This document shows positions 59,804 through 64,000 of a stretch of 64,000 nucleotides of DNA, piece after piece (the first letter of the stretch is position 1; each line of letters opens with the position of its first letter). The translations under genes and the position numbers were made by a program. The stretch comes from Roseovarius sp. TE539. Lineage in GTDB: Bacteria; Pseudomonadota; Alphaproteobacteria; Rhodobacterales; Rhodobacteraceae. A model generated the notes under the pieces. The model saw only the letters and a list, made by a program, of their open reading frames with translations, was not told the origin of the DNA and made no database searches. The stretch covers positions 25,305-89,304 of the forward strand of contig NZ_QNGB01000013.1 of the NCBI RefSeq assembly GCF_003298505.1. Direction: 5' to 3'.

Positions 59804-61594
59804 TCACAAAAGCAGATCGACTTTCTCGAATTTCGTGACGTCGATGATCCCCAGATCGGAAATGCGGATTTCGGGTATGACGACAAGTGCCAGAAGCGAA
59901 TGCTGCATGTAGGCGTTGTTCAGCCTGCAGCCACAGGCCCCCATCGCGTCGACCATCGCGTCTGCCTTTCGGGCGACCACTTCGGCCCGTTCGTCCGACA
60001 TCAGCCCGGCAATCGGAAGCTCGACCGTCGCCAGTTCCCGCCCTTCCGAGAACACGGTGATGCCGCCGCCGACCTTGCCGAGATGATTGGCCGCCGCCGC
60101 CATGTCCTCCCTGGAGGTGCCGACCACGATCATGTGGTGGCTGTCATGCGCCACGGTCGAGGCGACGGCACAAGGCTTGTCATAACCGAACCCCGAGACG
60201 AACCCGTTGACCACGCCACCCGTTCCGCGATGCCGTTCGACCAGGGCGATCTGGCACACGTCTTCATCCGCATCCATCTGCACCAGACCGTTCGCGACCT
60301 TGAGGGACTTTTCCAATGCCCGCGTTGGGGCCTGGTTCTCAAGAACGCCGATCACGCGGGCCCGAACCTCCTTTGCGCCTTCAGGAGCGAATATGTCGAA
60401 ATCGTCAGCCGCGAGGGCCTTGCCCAGCTTGACGGTGTTGCGGCAGAACGCCGGATACTCCGCCTCCGGGATATCGGCCTTGAGCGCGCCGTTCTCGGCC
60501 ACGACCTCGCCCCCGGCGATCACGAGCTCCACAGGCAGCGACGGCAGGTCCGACGAGAGGATGATGTCCGCCCGCCGCCCCGGCGCGATGGACCCGATGT
60601 CGCGCTCCATGCCGAAATGCTGCGCAGTGTTCAGCGTTGCCATCTGGATGGCGGTGACCGGCTTCAGCCCCTGCGCAACAGCATGCCGGACCACCCTGTT
60701 CATGTGCCCGTCGCGCACCAGGGTCCCGGAATGGCTGTCATCGGTGCACAGCACGAAATTGCGAGGGTCCATTCCGTCCTCGGTAATCGCCTTGACCTGC
60801 TCTGCAACGTCGTACCAGGCGGAGCCGAGCCGAAGCATGGCGCGCATGCCCTGCCGGACGCGGGCGATCGGATCTTCCTTGCGGGTGCCTTCATGGTCGT
60901 CGGCCGGGCCACCCGCCACGTAGCCGTGGAACATCAGGCCCAGATCGGGCGACGCATAATGCCCGCCCACGGTCTTGTGCGCGTTCTGGGTTGCGCCTAT
61001 CTCACCCAGCATCTTCGGGTCATTCATCGCCACACCCGGGAAGTTCATCATCTCGCCCAGCCCGCAGACCTGTGGCCAGTTCAGCGCCTCGGCCACGTCC
61101 TCGACCGAAAGTTCGGCGCCGGCATTCTCGAGCCCCGGCGCGGAAGGCACGCAGGAGGGCACCTGCACCTGCACATTGATCGGCAGGCCCGCGGCGTCGT
61201 CATGCATGATCTTGACACCCCTCAAACCCAGTACATTGGCGATCTCGTGCGGGTCGATGAACATCGAGGTGGTGCCGTGCGGGATCACGGCGCGGGCGAA
61301 CTCGGAGACGGTGACCATGCCGCTCTCCACATGCATGTGCGCATCGCACAGCCCGGGCACCATGTAACGGCCCCCCGCCTCGATGATTCGGGTCTGCGCG
61401 CCAACCGTGTGGCTGGCATCCGGCCCGACATAGGCAATGCGCCCCGCGGCGATGGCGATGTCCGTATCCGGGATGACCTCGCCGGAATAGACGTTGACCC
61501 ACTTGCCGCCACGCACGACGGTCTCGGCCATTGTCCGCCCCATCGCCACGTCGATCAGGCGGGGGGCGGTTTCGGTCCAGGTTTGAACGGGCAT
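59804..61594 (-). CDS. ade: Adenine deaminase
   Basis: Hydrolyses adenine to hypoxanthine in purine salvage or use as nitrogen source. A 596-residue amidohydrolase: metal motif LCDAHMHVESGMVT near residue 87, FIDPHEIANVLG, GHYASPDL, CTDDSHSGTLVRDGHMNRVV and the C-terminal domain HDSHHMIVVGTSREDMAAAAN typical of Ade. It follows the nucleoside-type permease fragment by 13 bases and was probably part of a purine uptake and deamination operon. Confidence 0.96.
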   Translation of the reverse strand: MPVQTWTETAPRLIDVAMGRTMAETVVRGGKWVNVYSGEVIPDTDIAIAAGRIAYVGPDASHTVGAQTRIIEAGGRYMVPGLCDAHMHVESGMVTVSEFARAVIPHGTTSMFIDPHEIANVLGLRGVKIMHDDAAGLPINVQVQVPSCVPSAPGLENAGAELSVEDVAEALNWPQVCGLGEMMNFPGVAMNDPKMLGEIGATQNAHKTVGGHYASPDLGLMFHGYVAGGPADDHEGTRKEDPIARVRQGMRAMLRLGSAWYDVAEQVKAITEDGMDPRNFVLCTDDSHSGTLVRDGHMNRVVRHAVAQGLKPVTAIQMATLNTAQHFGMERDIGSIAPGRRADIILSSDLPSLPVELVIAGGEVVAENGALKADIPEAEYPAFCRNTVKLGKALAADDFDIFAPEGAKEVRARVIGVLENQAPTRALEKSLKVANGLVQMDADEDVCQIALVERHRGTGGVVNGFVSGFGYDKPCAVASTVAHDSHHMIVVGTSREDMAAAANHLGKVGGGITVFSEGRELATVELPIAGLMSDERAEVVARKADAMVDAMGACGCRLNNAYMQHSLLALVVIPEIRISDLGIIDVTKFEKVDLLL

Positions 61595-61607
61595 GATGAC
61601 CTCCGGG

Positions 61608-62339
61608 CTAGTGTCTCAGGTAGGGTACGCCAAGTTTGGCAGGCTGGCCGGACCGGCTTCGGATCATGACCAGCAACAGGATGGATGCCACATATGGCAG
61701 CATCAGGAAGAACTGATAAGGAATATCCACTCCGACACCCTGAGCATGGACGGCCACGCTGTCTAGGATGGCAAAGATCAGAACGGCAGTCATGGTACGC
61801 CCGGGGCGCCAGTTACCTGCAATGACGACCACGATTGTCAGCCACCACAGGCCACCGGAAATATCCGGACGGAACTGGTCGGCAAAGGCAAGCAGAAGGA
61901 AGGCCCCTCCGAGTGCGGTCAGTGCCGACCCGAACAGGACAGCGCTATACTGGCGGGTCGCCACCGAAAGCCACTTTGCTTCGAGGAATTGCGAATTCTC
62001 GCCGGCCGCGCGCGTCTCGAGCCCGTAGGCCGTGCGTCGCAGGAAGACCGCGATGACCGGCACGCCCAGAAAGGCAATATACGTCAGCAGGTGCTGGTCG
62101 AACAGGATCGGCCCGATCACGGGTATTTCCGACAGACCGGGAATTGGCGCCTTGTCGATGGTCGAGTAACTTGGCGGTTTAGCCCCGCCGACATAGCTGC
62201 GGAACCAGAACAGCGTCAGACCGCTGGCCAACAGGTTGAAACCCAGCCCGGTGACGAAATGGTCCACCCGCAAGGTGATCGTCATGAACCCGATGAGCAG
62301 ACCCACGGCCAGACAGAGGTGGAGAGATAGTCCTGCTTT
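61608..62339 (-). pseudogene. Nucleoside/purine-type ABC permease, 5'-truncated
   Basis: A 232-codon or slightly longer frame covering the C-terminal three-quarters of a YufQ/BmpB-type permease: VDHFVTGLGFNLLASGLTLFW, RRTAYGLETRAAGEN and SGGLWWLTIVVVIAGNWRP are family blocks, with seven or so TM segments. Homology starts at the junction near 62340 with no start codon or ribosome site; the N-terminal TM helices were removed by the IS3-type remnant that follows. The ATG-like internal codon at 62306 could yield only a non-functional piece. Hence the purine transporter is broken here. Confidence 0.78.
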
Positions 62340-62577
62340 TTCGACCAGTTTTCCGCCTGGCTAAGCTATAGCATTGGTTTCATGTCAGGCGGCGGCTTTC
62401 AGGGTCTTGGGGCGACGTATCATAGGCCTCGGCCGGCGTCGGCAGCCCGTGCGATGAATGCGGGCGTCTTTCGCTGTGGTAGCTGATCCAGACGCCGATC
62501 CCGGAACGGGCTTCCGCCCCGGACTCGAAGGCGTTCCGGTAGATGCAGTGAACTGATGCGGTGGATGCCCCCACCTG
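62340..62577 (-). pseudogene. IS3-type transposase OrfB, C-terminal remnant
   Basis: On the minus strand about 60 codons ending at 62380 show the end of an IS3-family integrase core: VHCIYRNAFESGAEARSGIG, VWISYHSERRPHSSHGL and PTPAEAYDT. The Glu of the DDE triad would be near the FESGAEAR segment. The upstream remainder is lost at the border with the IS110-family element; the stretch after the stop to about 62340 is probably its non-coding end abutting the permease. Confidence 0.75.
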
Positions 62578-62579
62578 AC

Positions 62580-62594
62580 GGCATCCTTTATGCC
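62580..62594 (+). repeat. Small perfect hairpin at the left side of the IS110-family element
   Basis: GGCAT and ATGCC (62580-62584, 62590-62594) flank CCTTT. It lies 38 bases before the transposase ATG, at the expected place for a subterminal inverted repeat or -10-like (CATAAT) region of an IS1111-type element. The matching repeat on the right side was not found. Confidence 0.3.
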
Positions 62595-62631
62595 ATAATA
62601 GTTCGATTGGAACTTAGCGGAGGGCACACCG

Positions 62632-63648
62632 ATGACGACGAATATCAGCATGCTGGCGATCGACCTGGCGAAGGGTAGCTTTCAGGTCTGCGCCGTGGGG
62701 CAGGATGGGGCGGTTTTGTACAACCGAGGTCTGTCGCGGACGCGGCTGGCAACGCTTCTCGCCGAGCAGCCGGCCTGCGTGGTGGCGATGGAGGCCTGTG
62801 CCACGTCGCACCATTGGGGCCGGGTTGCGCAACGGCACGGCCACGAGGTGCGGCTCGTCCCGGCCGCTTACGTGAAGCCGTTCGTGAAACGGCAGAAGAA
62901 TGATCGGGCAGACGCGGAAGCCATCGCGGAGGCGGCCCTGCGCCCGACCATGCGCTTCGTGGCGGTGAAGAGCGCCGAGACCCAGGGGCGCGCGGTGGCC
63001 TTCCGAACGCACCAATGCATGGTCCGGCAACGCACACAGCTCATCAACGCGCTCCGGGGACATTTGGCCGAGTTCGGGCTCGTGGCGCCGAAGGGGCCTG
63101 CGAGCCTGAAGGTACTCGAGAACGCGCTGGCCGACGAGACCAGCGATCTGCCTGGCCCGGTCCGGGAAATGGGGAAGATCTATCTCGAGCAGATCGCGCG
63201 GCTCACCGAGGTGATCGAACAGCTGGCGGACGAGCTCGAGGCGGCATCGAAGACAGATGCGCAGTTGCGTCGGTTGTGCACCGTCCCCGGGATCGGTCCG
63301 GTCACCGCGGGCGCGGTCGCGGCATTCGCACCGGACCTCGACACGTTCGACAGCGGGCGCAACTTCGCCGCCTGGCTTGGCTTGGTGCCACGACAGAGGT
63401 CGACGGGCGGCAAGTCCAAGTTGGGCTCCGTCAGCAAGATGGGTCAGACCGACATCCGCCGGCTGCTGATCGTGGGCGCGATGAGCGTGATCCGCTGGGT
63501 GGTAAGGAAGGGCGGCAGTTCGAACCGCTGGCTGGCCGCGCTCGTGGCGCGCAAGCCCAAGATGGTCGCGGCCGTCGCGCTGGCGAACAAGATGGCCCGC
63601 ATGATCTGGGCCATGACGACCAGGGGAGAGGATTATCGAATGGCGTGA
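62632..63648 (+). CDS. IS110-family (IS1111-like) transposase, intact
   Basis: A 338-residue DEDD recombinase. The RuvC-like domain has D11 (AIDLAKGSF), E54 (VAMEACATSHHWGR), D91 and D94 (KRQKNDRADAEAI); the C-terminal Tnp domain has PGIGPVTAGAVAAFA and WLGLVPRQRSTGGKSKLG with the nucleophilic Ser region. HHWGR and VKPFVKRQKND point to the IS1111 subgroup, which uses a structured guide (seek/bridge) RNA from the downstream non-coding end. All active residues are present, so the element may be mobile. It borders an IS3 remnant on its left. Confidence 0.93.
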   Translation: MTTNISMLAIDLAKGSFQVCAVGQDGAVLYNRGLSRTRLATLLAEQPACVVAMEACATSHHWGRVAQRHGHEVRLVPAAYVKPFVKRQKNDRADAEAIAEAALRPTMRFVAVKSAETQGRAVAFRTHQCMVRQRTQLINALRGHLAEFGLVAPKGPASLKVLENALADETSDLPGPVREMGKIYLEQIARLTEVIEQLADELEAASKTDAQLRRLCTVPGIGPVTAGAVAAFAPDLDTFDSGRNFAAWLGLVPRQRSTGGKSKLGSVSKMGQTDIRRLLIVGAMSVIRWVVRKGGSSNRWLAALVARKPKMVAAVALANKMARMIWAMTTRGEDYRMA

Positions 63649-63903
63649 CCAGAACCCGAACGGGCAAGGGCACGGCATGGCCGCAAGGCCAGGGTGAGCG
63701 ATCGACGAGGAGTAGGCGACACGGACTTCGAAGTTCAAGGTGGGAGATCCAGTCCCGGGGCTCGAGCGCTTGCAGCTCTCTGAACCGATGTGAACCCGGC
63801 CTTCCGAACAGCATACATGGTGTGATTGCGGCGGTCGCTCTCCGGTGGCGTGCGAGGTCCGGTATAATGGCCTCACTGAGAAACAGCCGTGAGGAGAACG
63901 ACC
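63649..63903 (+). mobile_element. Non-coding stretch after the IS110-family transposase, possible guide-RNA region
   Basis: 255 bases without a gene. Small structures include TGGCC-GCAA-GGCCA (63678-63691), the palindrome ACTTCGAAGT (63725-63734) and GGGA..TCCC around 63742. IS1111-type elements encode their guide RNA here, and a promoter-like TATAAT (63863-63868) precedes the next transposase. The right end of the first element and the left end of the second cannot be fixed from this sequence alone. Confidence 0.4.
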
Positions 63904-64000
63904 ATGATTTACTATGCTGGTTTGGACGTTTCACTGAAAGAGATTTCGATCTGCGTTGTTGATGCAGACGGCAAGACCGTTGCCCGGGGCGTGTCCCCCG
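63904..64000 (+). CDS. Second IS110-family transposase, N-terminal part only
   Basis: Cut by the window end. The 32 visible residues (MIYYAGLDVSLKEISICVVD, then ADGKTVARG) are the N-terminal beta strands of the RuvC-like domain with the first catalytic Asp (D8). They differ from the transposase 255 bases upstream, so this is a different element. GAGGAG precedes the ATG. Confidence 0.88.
   Translation, partial: MIYYAGLDVSLKEISICVVDADGKTVARGVSP

Noticed and set aside
59342..61700. Purine riboswitch before the adenine deaminase or the permease
   Set aside because: No conserved purine-aptamer loops or P1-P3 arrangement is visible in the gaps, and the permease promoter region has been removed by the insertion.

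Overview
The window is high-GC DNA of an alphaproteobacterium. Rhodobacteraceae (Roseobacter/Paracoccus-type) is the best fit: it has a separate F1 operon atpHAGDC without F0 genes, the murA-DUF2948-hisD-UPF0262-low-Mr phosphatase run, DUF2125 and Hint-domain proteins, TRAP transporters, and frequent GTG starts and ATGA gene overlaps. This is inferred from gene content and order; no database search was possible.

Bases 1-36,940 look like ordinary chromosome. They hold ribF with a YcgN-type cysteine-cluster protein and threonine aldolase; prs; the F1 ATP synthase operon with a promoter and terminator; gloB and clpA; a proton-channel pair (ExbB/MotA-like plus a 990-residue MotB/OmpA-like coiled-coil protein); a small copper-handling locus; tyrA-like and hisC; rpsD; a Hint protein; an LpxR-like protein; a divergent M24-hydrolase/EutA-like pair; and the murA-hisD operon. 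A 55-codon basic protein precedes tRNA-Thr(GGT).

The tRNA-Thr at 37.0 kb marks the start of accessory DNA. Next to it is a tyrosine recombinase that has lost its C-terminus and continues in frame into the tail of an IS110-family transposase. It is followed by an IS3-type remnant and decayed pieces of a transglutaminase-like gene, an acyl-CoA carboxylase carboxyltransferase subunit and a nitronate monooxygenase.

From 39.8 to 55.2 kb lies a catabolic cluster. It contains two enoyl-CoA hydratases, a DsbA/2-hydroxychromene-2-carboxylate-isomerase-like protein, a cytochrome P450, an MDR reductase, an SCP2-type thiolase, a TetR regulator, a secreted acetoacetate-decarboxylase-like protein, two acyl-CoA ligases, a nitronate-monooxygenase-like protein and a three-part TRAP transporter. 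The TRAP genes are in one operon with an acyl-CoA ligase, which suggests uptake of a carboxylate, CoA activation, oxidation and thiolysis. Three promoter regions share a CWAAC-N4-GTTTG motif, and a weaker copy precedes the TetR gene, so one local regulator may control the whole set. The substrate cannot be read from the sequence.

From 55.4 to 64.0 kb are a peptide-type ABC transporter lacking a binding protein, adenine deaminase, and a nucleoside-type ABC permease whose 5' part has been replaced by an IS3 remnant. An intact IS110-family (IS1111-like) transposase and the start of a second, different IS110-family transposase follow.
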